Assembly (NCBI RefSeq): GCF_003054245.1
Contig: NZ_QBKR01000009.1
Span: 58,073-122,072, forward strand
DNA: 64,000 nt
From: Melghirimyces profundicolus
GTDB taxonomy: Bacteria > Bacillota > Bacilli > Thermoactinomycetales > DSM-45169
Direction: 5' to 3'
Shown: positions 15,325 to 26,122 of the stretch, one piece after another
Position numbering within the stretch: position 1 is the stretch's first letter
Layout of the letters: each line of letters starts with the position of its first letter
Program-made: the position numbers and the translations under genes
The notes under the pieces: generated by a model
Database searches by the model: none
What the model was told of the DNA's origin: nothing
What the model saw: only the letters and a program-made list of their open reading frames with translations

Positions 15325-17130
15325 TTGTCCCGAATGACACGACGCGAGCGGTTCCGCTATTCCAACGAGCTGGTGATCGAGAAACCGTTCAACTGGGCAT
15401 TGATGGTTCGCCTCTTATCCTATGTGAAACCCTATGCCACGAAACTGTTGCCGCTGGTCTTGAGTGCGATGCTGGTTTCCACGGCGGTGCGGCTGTTCGC
15501 CCCCTATATCATCAGCCTGGCGATCGACCACGCGTTGGTGGATCAGGACGTGCCGCTGTTGTTCACCTTTGTGGCGGTTCTGTCGGGGATGTACATCTTG
15601 AACTGGATCGGGAACACGTGGCGGATCCGTTGGATGCAGGTGTTGGGGCAGTCCGTCATCTACGATTTGCGCCAACATCTTTTCCGGCACATCCAACGGC
15701 TCTCCCACCGCTTTTTTGACCAGCGGTCGGCAGGCTCGATCCTCGTCCGGATCACCAACGACATCAACTCGCTGCAGGAACTGTTGACCAACGGGATCGT
15801 CAACGTGATCATGGATATCCTGTTGTTGACGGGGATCATCGGGATGATGACCATCCTGAGTCCCAGCCTGACGGCCGCCGTCCTGATCATCCTGCCGATC
15901 ATGTTTGTGATTTCGGTCAAACTTCGCCGGATGATCCGCCGTTCCTGGCAGAAGGTTCGGATCAAACAGTCCACTCTCAATTCCCATCTGAACGAGAGTA
16001 TCCAGGGAATGCGGGTGACCCAGTCCTACACGCAGGAAGAGGAGAACATGGGCTTTTTCACCCGGCTCAATCGGGACAACTTCAACGCTTGGAATGACGC
16101 CACGCGAAAAAGCGCCACCTTCCGCCCGATGGTGGAGGTGACGGGTGCGATCGGCACGGCGATCCTGATCATCTTCGGTGCTTATCTCTACCGGACCGGG
16201 GAGATTTCCATCGGGGTCTTCGTCGCCTTTGCCGTCTACATGGGGAACTTCTGGGAACCGATTTCCCGTCTGGGTCAGGTTTACAACCAGTTGTTGATGG
16301 CCATGGCTTCGACGGAACGGATCTTTGAGTTTTTGGACGAAAAGCCTTCGGTTCCGGAGAAAGCCGATGCCAGACCGGTCGGAAAGATCCGGGGGCATGT
16401 GCAACTGAAAGACGTGGTCTTTTCCTATGACGGAAACCGGAAGGCCTTGAAGGGAATCAACCTGGAGTTCCACCCCGGCGAGACCGTCGCCCTGGTGGGG
16501 CACACCGGCTCGGGGAAAACCTCCATCGTCAATCTGATCTGCCGCTTCTACGATCCGACGGATGGATCCGTCCGGATGGACGGATGGGATCTGCGGGACC
16601 TGAAGTTGGAGGATCTTCGCTCCCAGGTGAGCATCGTTCTCCAGGAGACTTTTATCTTCTCCGGAACGATCCGGGAAAACATCCGCTTCGGCCGCCCCGA
16701 TGCCACCGACGAAGAGGTGGAGGCGGCAGCCCGGGCCGTGGGAGCCGACAGCTTCATCCGGCGGCTTCCACGGGGGTTCGACACGGAAGTGGAGGAGCGG
16801 GGCAATATTCTGTCCTCCGGGGAACGGCAGCTTCTCTCTTTTGCCCGGACGCTTCTCGCCGATCCCCGGATCATCATCCTCGATGAAGCGACGGCGAGCA
16901 TCGACACGGAGACTGAACTGAAAATCCAGGAGGCGATGAAAACCCTCCTGGCCGGGCGAACGTCCATCCTGATCGCCCACCGTCTCTCCACCATCCGGGA
17001 TGCCGACAACATCGTGGTCCTGGCGAACGGCCGCATCCTGGAGGAGGGACCCCACCAGGATTTGATGGAAAAGCGGGGGGAATATTTCAATCTGGTCACC
17101 GCCCAGTTCAAGGTGCTGGATGCGGGTTGA
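15325..17130 (+). CDS. Heterodimeric ABC exporter subunit (BmrD/YfiC-like)
   Basis: The second half-transporter: a soluble N-terminal stretch, six membrane helices and an ATPase domain. Walker A is GHTGSGKTS, Q-loop VLQETFIF, Walker B IIILDEATASID with the catalytic Glu, and switch His LIAHRLST. Its signature motif is LSSGERQL rather than LSGGQ. Together with the Asp in the partner's Walker B, this gives one consensus and one degenerate ATP site per dimer. TTG 15325 is preceded by GAGGGGGTGATGG, so it is chosen over ATG 15334. The operon ends at a terminator at 17176-17208. Confidence 0.9.
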   Translation: MSRMTRRERFRYSNELVIEKPFNWALMVRLLSYVKPYATKLLPLVLSAMLVSTAVRLFAPYIISLAIDHALVDQDVPLLFTFVAVLSGMYILNWIGNTWRIRWMQVLGQSVIYDLRQHLFRHIQRLSHRFFDQRSAGSILVRITNDINSLQELLTNGIVNVIMDILLLTGIIGMMTILSPSLTAAVLIILPIMFVISVKLRRMIRRSWQKVRIKQSTLNSHLNESIQGMRVTQSYTQEEENMGFFTRLNRDNFNAWNDATRKSATFRPMVEVTGAIGTAILIIFGAYLYRTGEISIGVFVAFAVYMGNFWEPISRLGQVYNQLLMAMASTERIFEFLDEKPSVPEKADARPVGKIRGHVQLKDVVFSYDGNRKALKGINLEFHPGETVALVGHTGSGKTSIVNLICRFYDPTDGSVRMDGWDLRDLKLEDLRSQVSIVLQETFIFSGTIRENIRFGRPDATDEEVEAAARAVGADSFIRRLPRGFDTEVEERGNILSSGERQLLSFARTLLADPRIIILDEATASIDTETELKIQEAMKTLLAGRTSILIAHRLSTIRDADNIVVLANGRILEEGPHQDLMEKRGEYFNLVTAQFKVLDAG

Positions 17131-17175
17131 TGGTCCTCCAGCCTCCCCGGGGGACGGAGGGGTCTGAATTTTCTT

Positions 17176-17208
17176 CCCCTTCCCCTTTGCGGGGGAAGGG
17201 GTTCTTTG
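17176..17208 (+). terminator. Terminator of the ABC exporter operon
   Basis: CCCCTTCCCC pairs with GGGGAAGGGG (loop TTTGCG), followed by TTCTTT. Confidence 0.8.
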
Positions 17209-17523
17209 TGAGTTACGTTACTCCTGTCCTGCCAACGATCTTTCAGGAATAAACCGGAGGATCCGGAGCAGCGGAAGCAGAAAACAGGTATTGGTTTCGC
17301 TTCAGAAAGGAGGAGTCCGGTGAACGGAAAACCATTTTTGACGATCATGGTATGGGGAGCGTGGGGCTGGCGGTGGTTGGGGTTTTCTTGATCGAAGCGG
17401 GGATGTTTCGCCGATGTCGGTTTCACAGAGAGGACAGAAGTCGCATGCATCAGCTTTTCATCCATAATCATGGGTTACCGGCAACCATGAGAAGTGCCCC
17501 CCTTTCGTTTCACGGGGGGTTTC
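17209..17523. other. Intergenic stretch without a confident gene
   Basis: The main item is a short plus-strand ORF described separately (17320-17391). A GC hairpin (17496-17520, CCCCCC and GGGGGG) followed by TTT could terminate it. A hydrophobic stretch in the +1 frame (GLAVVGVFLIEAG) directly after the short ORF suggests a frameshifted small membrane protein. Confidence 0.4.
17320..17391 (+). CDS. Candidate 23-codon Trp-rich small membrane peptide
   Basis: GTG 17320 is preceded by AAAGGAGGAGTCCG, one of the best ribosome binding sites in the window. The peptide begins MNGKPFLTIMVWGAW and ends in GWRWLGFS; it is hydrophobic with four Trp residues. If one base is skipped near 17365, the frame continues as a typical membrane helix, so it may be the start of a frameshifted small gene. 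No family recognised. Confidence 0.3.
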   Translation: MNGKPFLTIMVWGAWGWRWLGFS

Positions 17524-17582
17524 AAAGTCGCTGGTTCGTGTAAACGCTTCCCTTCTTCTGAGCCTGTCCATCCATCACAACG
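17524..17582. repeat. Dispersed ~60-bp repeat, copy A
   Basis: Shares with the copy at 19282-19340 the core AAAGTCGCTG, AAACGCTT, CTTCTGAGCC and ATCACAACG in the same order and spacing. See also inverted copies at 25526 and 63810. Confidence 0.7.
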
Positions 17583-17625
17583 ATTCCGGTTAATATTCAA
17601 TAATGATAACCGTTTATCGCTGGGA

Positions 17626-18030
17626 TCACTGCGGAAGTTGCAGGGATTGGAGGGTGTTTCTCATTTCTTTGGTCAGCGGGAGGCTCCGTTGCCGGCGGTA
17701 GTCGTAGTGAACCAGGACGGCCCGTCCGACGGCGATCAGTTCATCGGTCTTCAGATCGCTGATCCGGTGAAGAAGAGTGAAGCTGCTGTTCCCGATCCGT
17801 TCCGCTTCCGTCGTCACTTTCAGCCACTGGGCGAAGGAGGCTTGGGATTTGTATTCGCAGCTGGTGGACGCGACGATCAATTTCCAGTCGTTCAAATCCA
17901 TCTCCGGGTCCAGCATCTGAAAGAGTTCGATCCGGGCCGTCTCCATGTAAGTGTAATAAACGGCGTTGTTCACGTGCCCGAGCCCGTCACATTCGTTGAA
18001 GCGAACTTGCAGTGTGGTGGTCAGCGGCAT
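17626..18030 (-). CDS. Acyl-CoA thioesterase, hotdog fold (4-hydroxybenzoyl-CoA thioesterase/YbgC-like)
   Basis: A 134-residue single hotdog domain. The active-site segment NECDGLGHVNNAVYYTYMET (residues ~12-31) contains the Asp and the HVNN typical of the 4HBT family. It probably hydrolyses acyl-CoA thioesters in the cytoplasm; the acyl group is not predictable. GAAGGAGGGGGCAAC precedes the ATG at 18030. It stands alone between the repeat copy and the DinB gene. Confidence 0.85.
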   Translation of the reverse strand: MPLTTTLQVRFNECDGLGHVNNAVYYTYMETARIELFQMLDPEMDLNDWKLIVASTSCEYKSQASFAQWLKVTTEAERIGNSSFTLLHRISDLKTDELIAVGRAVLVHYDYRRQRSLPLTKEMRNTLQSLQLPQ

Positions 18031-18197
18031 GTTGCCCCCTCCTTCGGTTTTGATTCCGTTCCCTTTTCATTATAGCCGATGACGACCTGTCCGCGTTTCA
18101 TCTTTTGCAGCGAAGGTATGTGTAAGGGTGGAGAATCATGCAGGAGTACCATTGTTATGTGTAAGGGAAATGATATAAAAAAACATGGGGGAAAATC

Positions 18198-18683
18198 ATG
18201 AGTACAAAGAAATTAGTGTTGTCCCTGCTGGATTTTAGGTTTAAAAAGCAGGTTGGTTTCGTTCCACTGATGTCTGCTCTTGAAGGAGTACAAGCAGGCG
18301 AGGCTTCATGGCAGCCACATGCCAACAGTCATTCGATCTGGCAGATTGTAAACCACATTGGGTTTTGGAATGAAAACATATTGAGAAACTTACAAGGTAA
18401 CACAACCCCTGTGAATGCAGACAACAATGCAACGTTTGGGGATCCTGGAGATCCTGCAGACGAGGCTGGATGGCAGGCTGCGGTTAAGGAGGTTCAAGAA
18501 GTCTGTAAAAAAATACAACTGACATTGTCTGATTGGGACGAGAGTCGATTTGATACACCTTATGATCAATCGGCTTCATCACATAAGCTTGTTCTTTCAG
18601 ATTTGGCAATGCACGACGCATACCACATAGGACAAATTCTTTATATTCGTAAACTATATGCTGAACGATCCAATCATTCATGA
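18198..18683 (+). CDS. DinB family protein (metal-dependent four-helix bundle)
   Basis: A 161-aa DinB/YfiT-like protein. Its metal-ligand His residues are in IWQIVNHIGFWNEN (~residue 50) and LAMHDAYHIGQILYIRKL (~residues 138-155). Members act as thiol-S-transferases or are of unknown function. The gene is visibly AT-richer than its neighbours and uses AAT/AAA/TTA more, suggesting later acquisition. GGGGGAAAATC precedes ATG 18198. A terminator hairpin lies about 110 bases downstream. Confidence 0.8.
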   Translation: MSTKKLVLSLLDFRFKKQVGFVPLMSALEGVQAGEASWQPHANSHSIWQIVNHIGFWNENILRNLQGNTTPVNADNNATFGDPGDPADEAGWQAAVKEVQEVCKKIQLTLSDWDESRFDTPYDQSASSHKLVLSDLAMHDAYHIGQILYIRKLYAERSNHS

Positions 18684-18790
18684 TTATTCCATATGGATGA
18701 AGCTTTCCATGAGGTTACCCGAATACAGAAATAGGTGTACCGGGCCATCGGAAGGCGAGCACAAGGACAGGGCACCGCTTGGTTCCATGA

Positions 18791-18822
18791 ATGAAACCCC
18801 GGTTTTCCGGGGTTCATTTTTT
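18791..18822 (+). terminator. Strong terminator hairpin
   Basis: ATGAAACCCCGG-tttt-CCGGGGTTCAT followed by TTTTTT. It serves the DinB transcript and overlaps the end of the small minus-strand gene. Confidence 0.8.
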
Positions 18823-19049
18823 AAACCGGTTGATCTTCGAAGTAAGGAAAACGCTCGTTTCGTTCCCAGGATTCCACGGTATAAAGGGCTTGGTGAAACG
18901 GGATCCCCCGGCCCATGAGGAAGGAGATGGCATTGGTTTGGTAAAGGACATGGCGCAGAGAGAGTCCGGCGGCGTGTTCCACGATGCCGTGGTGAACAGC
19001 CGGGGATACGAAGAACTTGATATCCCGGTGGCATGACAGGTGGATACAT
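18821..19049 (-). pseudogene. Small unknown protein with a single-base frameshift
   Basis: ATG 19049 follows AAAAAGGAGGGAACACC. The first frame gives MYPPVMPPGYQVLRIP; after a run CCCC the frame shifts by one, and the remaining sequence AVHHGIVEHAAGLSLRHV then continues to a stop at 18821 ending in ERFPYFEDQPV. Joined, this is a plausible 75-residue protein (YQTNAISFLMGRGIPFHQAL in the middle). I do not recognise the family. Either the gene is broken or one C in the run is a sequencing error. Confidence 0.55.
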
Positions 19050-19281
19050 GGTGTTCCCTCCTTTTTCAGTCAGGGTCAGTATATTCTTTTTGCCCGGATG
19101 AGTTCGATCAAATTACGGAAACAAAAGGTGAAGGATGATGTTAAACGGAACTTCAGTTTCAGACGGATTCTGAACGCTTTGGAGGATGAAACATCATCCA
19201 AGGGTTCCCCCCTTTCCTGAAAGGACTTCTGCTCCCTTCACCGAATCAAACAAGGGGGTGTATTTTGGGGATTATTGTGAA

Positions 19282-19340
19282 AAAGTCGCTGTTTCGGGGA
19301 AACGCTTTCCCTCTTCTGAGCCATACAATCAATCACAACG
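19282..19340. repeat. Dispersed ~60-bp repeat, copy B
   Basis: The cleanest full-length copy: AAAGTCGCTGTTTCGGGGAA, then AACGCTTTCCCTCTTCTGAG, ending CACAACG. It directly abuts the start of the broken cyclase-like gene. Confidence 0.7.
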
Positions 19341-19360
19341 CTTTAAGGGGGTACGAATGA

Positions 19361-19964
19361 ATGATGCGGAAACTGTCAGCGAAACCATTCTCGAAAGCCC
19401 GCGATTTTCTTTTGACCCGAGCTCGACCCTTGGATCGCGCCATGTTTCGATTTGAGTTTGAACAAGGGTCTGCAGCTGACGTGTTGAAAGAACTGGAGAG
19501 CTATCAAAATGAGGACGGCGGATTCGGTCATGCCTTGGAGCCTGACTTTCGTCTGCCGGATTCATCGGCGCTGGCAAGTACGATCGCGCTCCAATACATC
19601 TCCCGGCTGAGGCGGACAGAGACGCCGCCGATGGTCCAGCGGGTGATGAACTACCTGAGAAAAACATTTGATGAACCAAATCAAATCTGGATGCCGGTAC
19701 CCCAATCCATTGACCAATATCCCCGAGCGACCGATTCAGGTCGCCCCTTCACCGGAAGCGCATTATTATCCCATCCTCCGTACTTCCGTGGAAGAAAACC
19801 TGGACTTTCTCATCTCTCACCAAGCTGAGGATGGTGCCTAGAACCCGACGTGGGAATGGGGGAGATACGAGGAAGTCTGGCAGCGGGCCAAGGAAGAGTG
19901 GAAGGGTGTGCTGACCCTCGATGCCTTACGGATCCTGCGTTCATTCCGTCGGATCGAAACTTGA
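19361..19964 (+). pseudogene. Broken prenyltransferase/squalene-cyclase-like (alpha/alpha barrel) gene
   Basis: ATG 19361 has TAAGGGGGTACGA upstream. The first 120 codons are intact and include RARPLDRAMFRFEFEQG and the QW-like repeat YQNEDGGFGHALEPDFRLPD. Near 19725 the frame shifts, and the continuation (AHYYPILRTSVEENLDFLIS, HQAEDGA) is interrupted by TAG where a Trp would be expected (GA-stop-NPTWEWG). It then runs on as WQRAKEEWKGVLTLDALRIL to a stop at 19964. Part of the middle also seems missing compared with full-length relatives. The intact gene would be a prenyltransferase-like repeat protein of unknown role. Confidence 0.75.
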
Positions 19965-20044
19965 ACAGCATGAGGGTGCGGGACGGAGGGGGTTGTCACC
20001 CTTCATCGCTGCTTTGGACAGGATTCGAATGATTGAGTGGTTTC

Positions 20045-20323
20045 TCACGATAATTTGAATATATAAGGCCATGGCCATTTTAGATCGTTCAGATTGGCTC
20101 CTGCTGGGGCTGAGTAGGAAAAGGCTTGGATATCAGCCCCATCCCCTCTGCTCCGTCCACCCACATAAAGAATACCGGCTTGAGTCCAATCGAGTCGGTG
20201 TTTTTTACTGGCTTTGTTGTATCCCCCATTCCCATATATCCAGCCACCACAGTTATCGCCCTTTATAAAAACGATGGGCTCTTTCTTTTGGCCAAACCCA
20301 AAAGGCGTTGCCTTGAGCCATGA
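20045..20323 (-). pseudogene. C-terminal gene remnant, family not recognised
   Basis: A stop-free minus-strand stretch of ~92 codons without a start codon or binding site. Protein-like composition: ATPFGFGQKKEPIVFIKGDN, CGGWIYGNGGYNK, GILYVGGRSRGDGADIQAFS. It lies directly downstream of the broken SUKH gene. It may be the tail of a beta-rich protein. Confidence 0.35.
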
Positions 20324-20336
20324 TCAGGTGGTCCAA

Positions 20337-20814
20337 CTACATTTCAAAGGACAGGGGAAGATAATCTGGTCTATCCAGTCTCTCATGATCAATGTATACG
20401 AGGTATTCCTCGGCACCAGAGGCACATTTATAGGAGTCAATCGCTAAGTAGCCAAAATCTTGGTATATCCCTATGGGATAAATGTTTCCGGGGACAAATT
20501 CAGCCAAAGGTACGTGATAATTTTCCACAATCTCATCCAGGTTGTATAGAGTGAGTCCTCCGCCATAATAGGACATCTTGAACAGGACTGCCCCATTATG
20601 ACGAAGGAGAAACTTCTTAGTAGTCTTTAGGCACGTACCATCCATTTTCTTCTTCAAACGCCTGAATTTGATCTGAAGTAGCCGATTCGTTAAAAGTGAA
20701 TTCCATATCCACAACAATTCCTTTAGAACGTTGTACCTGTTTGAGTATCCCCGAATCATCCAGGCGGTTTTGCAAACTGTTTAGTGTCTTTTCAATCACA
20801 TCTCCTAATTCCAT
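20337..20814 (-). pseudogene. SMI1/KNR4 (SUKH) family protein, frameshifted
   Basis: The 5' part starts at 20814 after GGAGGAATGTAA (MELGDVIEKTLNSLQNRLD ... EEENGWYVPKDY) and stops. The next frame resumes without overlap as KKFLLRHNGAVLFKMSYYGG and runs to YLVYIDHERLDRPDYLPLSF. Removing one T in CTACTAAGAAG restores DYKKFLLRHNG, the typical SUKH core. SUKH proteins are usually immunity proteins of contact-dependent or polymorphic toxin systems; no toxin gene is seen here. Confidence 0.7.
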
Positions 20815-20869
20815 TTACATTCCTCCTTTATTGATAAAGGGCTATCCAAAAGGATAGCCCAATTATATT

Positions 20870-22840
<1,971 letters not shown>

Positions 22841-23109
22841 TCTATGCAGTTGCCTGGTATCATTGAACCACAGGGTCCGGCAAAATAGCAAGCATTTCAC
22901 TGAACTTTTTGTCAGAAAAACGGCCGGAGGGCGAAACTTTTTTCTGTTTGATTCGTCCATAAGAGGAAGGAAAAGAAACCCTTCGTATCCGGCCGGGACC
23001 ATTGACTGACAAGAGATCCCGCCTGACCAAGTGGAAAGGGAAGCTTTCTTTCGGCCCGGCGGATGGGTTATCCTGAGTTGTAGCATGTGCCCGGGAAGGA
23101 TGAAAACAA

Positions 23110-23916
23110 TTGAGAATCGAATGGTCTCATGTGAATAAACAGTATGCGGAAGGCGAAAACGGACCGTACCGCCTCCGGAAACGGACCGGTTTGCTGGATT
23201 TCACCGTCACGTTGAAGGAGGGGGTGACGGCGGTGCTGGGTCCGAAGGGATCGGGAAAAACCACCTTGCTCCGGGTGACCGCCACCCTCTCCGTTCCCGA
23301 TGACGGGCGAATCACCTACCGAACCTTTGGAGGGAGGCAGTATACTTGGTCCAGAAGCATCGCGGCCATGGGAGACACCTCTCCTCTGGAGCCGCTTCGG
23401 AGACGGCTGGGGTACGTCCCCCCGCATAAGAAACTGAACCAGGACGATGTGTTGCTGGAGGATGCCCTGGTTTATCTGGCTCAATACCACCGGCTTTCCC
23501 AGCCGAAAAAACAAGCGGTGGAGATGGTGGCGCGTTGGGGACTGGCGGCGTTTCGGAAACGGACACTGGCGGAACTTCCGGCAGCAGCGGCATCCCGGTA
23601 CGCGTTGGCCGCCAGCCTGATTGGCGATCCGGATATCTGGCTTCTGGACGAACCGACCCGGGGGCTGGATGAGCTGGGTTGGCATCTGTTCCTCCGTGAG
23701 TTGGAACGACGGAAGGGAAAAGGGATCACCTTGATGGCCATTCACGACCTGGAACTTGCCGAAGTGGCTGAGAATCTTCTCCTGGTCGAAGGCGGATCCT
23801 GCCGACGGTTGGGGCGGAGGAAGCTGCTCACCTCCGGTGTGCCCGACGGTTCCGTGGCTTCCTGGTACCGGATGATGCAGAGCTTTTCTTCACAGGGCAA
23901 AACCGGAGGGTCCTGA
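23110..23916 (+). CDS. ABC transporter ATP-binding protein with degenerate signature, no permease nearby
   Basis: A 268-aa soluble ATPase similar to multidrug/antibiotic-type ABC ATPases. Walker A is GPKGSGKTTLL, Walker B IWLLDEPTRGLD, and His in MAIHDLELAE. The Q-loop sits near LGYVPPHKKLNQ. The signature motif LSGGQ is replaced by LPAAAASRYALAASL, so ATP hydrolysis through a canonical site is doubtful. A roughly 20-residue insertion (RTFGGRQYTWSRSIAAM) precedes the Q-loop. The start is TTG 23110, with GGAAGGATG upstream. The next gene is an oxidase, not a permease. It may have lost its partner or work with one elsewhere. Confidence 0.75.
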   Translation: MRIEWSHVNKQYAEGENGPYRLRKRTGLLDFTVTLKEGVTAVLGPKGSGKTTLLRVTATLSVPDDGRITYRTFGGRQYTWSRSIAAMGDTSPLEPLRRRLGYVPPHKKLNQDDVLLEDALVYLAQYHRLSQPKKQAVEMVARWGLAAFRKRTLAELPAAAASRYALAASLIGDPDIWLLDEPTRGLDELGWHLFLRELERRKGKGITLMAIHDLELAEVAENLLLVEGGSCRRLGRRKLLTSGVPDGSVASWYRMMQSFSSQGKTGGS

Positions 23917-24056
23917 GGAAGCGGGTACCGTTTAATTGTGAAACATTCCGCTTCAATCGTAAAAATATTCCCTCTCCCGTGAATAAACATGAAGTAAAGG
24001 GCGGTTTCCCCGAAGATCGGGGGAGTCAATCCGCCTGAGACGGGGAGGGAAGAGGG

Positions 24057-25520
24057 ATGGACGTTTCATGGAGCCCCGGGGAAATGCTTCGCATCATCCG
24101 GCGTGGGCTGGTTCCAATGCATCCCCCCAAAAAGGTGGTCATTGTCGGAGCCGGGATGGCGGGATTGGTTGCGGCTTCCCTGTTGAAGGAGGCGGGACAT
24201 CAGGTGGTGGTTTTGGAAGCTTCCGGACGAGTGGGGGGGCGCGTTGACACGCTCCGGGCTCCCTTTACCGGCGGTCAATACATAGAAGGCGGCGCCATGC
24301 GGATCCCGGAAGTTCATTTCCTGACGATCGAATATATCCGAAAATTCGGTCTCAGGCTCAATCCTTTTATCAATGGGACCCCTTGCGATTTCCTTTACGT
24401 GAACGGAATTCGGACCCGAATGGATTTGTATCAACAAAATCCCGACATCCTCCGGTACCCGGTTCTGCCTTCGGAGCGGGGAAAGACCGCGAAACAACTG
24501 ATCTTGGAGGCGGTCAGACCCTTCCTCACCCGGTACAGACAATCGCCGCCGGACGGCCGGGCGGTCCTGATCCGTGAAATGGACCGGTATTCCTTTGAAG
24601 GATTTCTCCGGGCCAATCCCCTGGGACCGTCGCTCTCGGCCGGGGCGGTGGAGATGATCAAAGTGATCTGGGATATCGAGGGGCTGGCGGAGCATTCCTT
24701 TCTGAAAATACTGGAAATTTTTCTCCTCTTTATGGATCCCCGGATCCGCTTTTATGAAATCACCGGCGGCTTTGACCAATTGCCCCTGGCTTTTCTCCCC
24801 GGCTTGCGGGAGGAGATCCGGCTCGGGCAAGAGATGGTGAGGATCGAACAGAAACCGGACCGCGTTCGCATCCAAACCCGGAAAACGGAGACCGGTGAAC
24901 CCTGTTGCTTTGAGGGGGATTATGCCGTCGTCACGATCCCCTTTTCGGTTTTGCAGCAGATCGATGTTGAACCCCGAAACTCGTTTTCCCACAACAAATG
25001 GCGGGCGATTCGGGAACTTCACTACTCCTCTTCCGTCAAGACCGGAATCGAGTTCAAAAGCCGTTTTTGGGAACGGGAAGGACTGTGCGGAGGGAAAACG
25101 GTCAGCGACCTGGCGATCCGCTTCACCTGCTATCCGAGTCACGGGATCGGCCGTCCGGGACCGGGGGTGGTGTTGGCCAGTTACACCTGGGAAGATGACG
25201 CGATCACTTGGCACAGCCGGTCGGATGAGGAGCGGGTCCATGTTGCGCTGAAAGATCTTTCCCACATCCACGGTTCGAAGGTGTACCGGGAATTCGTGAC
25301 GGGGGCTTCCGTCAGCTGGACGCGCAATCCGTTTTCCGCCGGGGCGTTTTCGCTGCCCAAACCTTTTCAGCTGACCGAGCTGGTTCCATATATCTCCCTG
25401 CCGGAAGGAAGGATCCATTTCGCGGGAGAACACACTTCCGCCGGAGCCTCCGCCTGGATCCAGGGAGCCATCGAATCGGGCATCCGGGCGGCGGCGGAAG
25501 TCAACGGAAGGAGGGACTAG
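24057..25520 (+). CDS. Flavin-dependent amine oxidase (L-amino-acid oxidase/monoamine oxidase family)
   Basis: A 487-aa FAD enzyme expected to oxidise amines or amino acids. The FAD dinucleotide fold VVIVGAGMAGLVAASLLKEA (~residue 23) is followed by the GG-doublet VGGRVDT, and the substrate-domain start GGQYIEGGAMRIP. The C-terminal flavin motif is RIHFAGEHTSAGASAWIQGA. GGGAAGAGGG precedes ATG 24057. There is no signal peptide, so it is likely cytoplasmic. The organisation resembles L-amino-acid oxidases of Gram-positives (GxxMRIP region), but substrate is not determined. Confidence 0.85.
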   Translation: MDVSWSPGEMLRIIRRGLVPMHPPKKVVIVGAGMAGLVAASLLKEAGHQVVVLEASGRVGGRVDTLRAPFTGGQYIEGGAMRIPEVHFLTIEYIRKFGLRLNPFINGTPCDFLYVNGIRTRMDLYQQNPDILRYPVLPSERGKTAKQLILEAVRPFLTRYRQSPPDGRAVLIREMDRYSFEGFLRANPLGPSLSAGAVEMIKVIWDIEGLAEHSFLKILEIFLLFMDPRIRFYEITGGFDQLPLAFLPGLREEIRLGQEMVRIEQKPDRVRIQTRKTETGEPCCFEGDYAVVTIPFSVLQQIDVEPRNSFSHNKWRAIRELHYSSSVKTGIEFKSRFWEREGLCGGKTVSDLAIRFTCYPSHGIGRPGPGVVLASYTWEDDAITWHSRSDEERVHVALKDLSHIHGSKVYREFVTGASVSWTRNPFSAGAFSLPKPFQLTELVPYISLPEGRIHFAGEHTSAGASAWIQGAIESGIRAAAEVNGRRD

Positions 25521-25525
25521 AATTT

Positions 25526-25562
25526 GAGAAAAGGGGAAGCGTTTACCCGAAACAGCGACTTT
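25526..25562. repeat. Dispersed repeat, copy C (inverted, partial)
   Basis: GAGAAAAGGGGAAGCGTTTA followed by CCCGAAACAGCGACTTT, the reverse complement of the 5' half of copy B. It starts six bases after the amine oxidase stop. Confidence 0.7.
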
Positions 25563-25730
25563 GCTGTCCTGCCCAGCGGAGCATCAGCCGGCAAAGGCGT
25601 TCAGGGGCAACAGCTTGTCTGAGTTGCATCCGCAGACGTTTGCCCCTGCCCGCAGCAGGATGATTCGGAGCGGACAGTGCAGGAGCGGCTTCGGGGAATG
25701 CCGCCGCTCACTAATACTTCCAGACGCAAA

Positions 25731-25759
25731 ACCCCCGCATTCCGGAGAGAATGCGGGGG
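25731..25759 (-). terminator. Terminator hairpin downstream of the VOC gene
   Basis: CCCCCGCATTC and GAATGCGGGGG around a short loop, just beyond the VOC stop. Functional on either strand; the minus-strand position after acnA-VOC suggests it ends that transcript. Confidence 0.65.
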
Positions 25760-25764
25760 TACCA

Positions 25765-26122
25765 TTATTTTTGCTCGATCAGCTCCATCCGGTTTCCGAA
25801 GGGATCGCGCAGTTCGAAGCGTTCATAGCCCGGGATGGGTACGGACTCCAGAATCTCGGCTCCTTGATCGGTGAGATGACGGCGCCAAGCGGACAGATCC
25901 TCCACTTGGTAGGGCCTTGCTCCGGCTCCGGTCGATTCCGTCTTCGGTTCCGACGTGGATTTCCACGTCCCCGAGACGGAGCCAGAAACCGCCGCGTCCG
26001 GAGAGGCTCCCCGGTTTGGGGATCTCCCTTAGTCCCATCACCCCGCAGTAGAAGCGCCGGGCTTCGTTTTCCGCTCCCCGGGGAACGGTGATCTGCGCAT
26101 GGTGGATGGAAAGGAGCTCCAT
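25765..26122 (-). pseudogene. VOC (glyoxalase/bleomycin-resistance) family gene with a frameshift
   Basis: ATG 26122 overlaps the acnA stop (TGATG), so translation would be coupled. The 5' frame is a normal VOC start (LLSIHHAQITVPRGAENEAR, GGFWLRLGDVEIHVGTED). At about 25922 the frame shifts by one, and the downstream frame continues as ARPYQVEDLSAWRRHLTDQG and ends ERFELRDPFGNRMELIEQK, the canonical VOC C-terminus. With one base corrected it is a 118-aa protein. Either a real pseudogene or a sequence error. Confidence 0.75.

Noticed and set aside
18791..18822. Mobile-element inverted repeat
   Set aside because: Stem plus six T at the end of a gene is a normal terminator; no matching partner or transposase is nearby.
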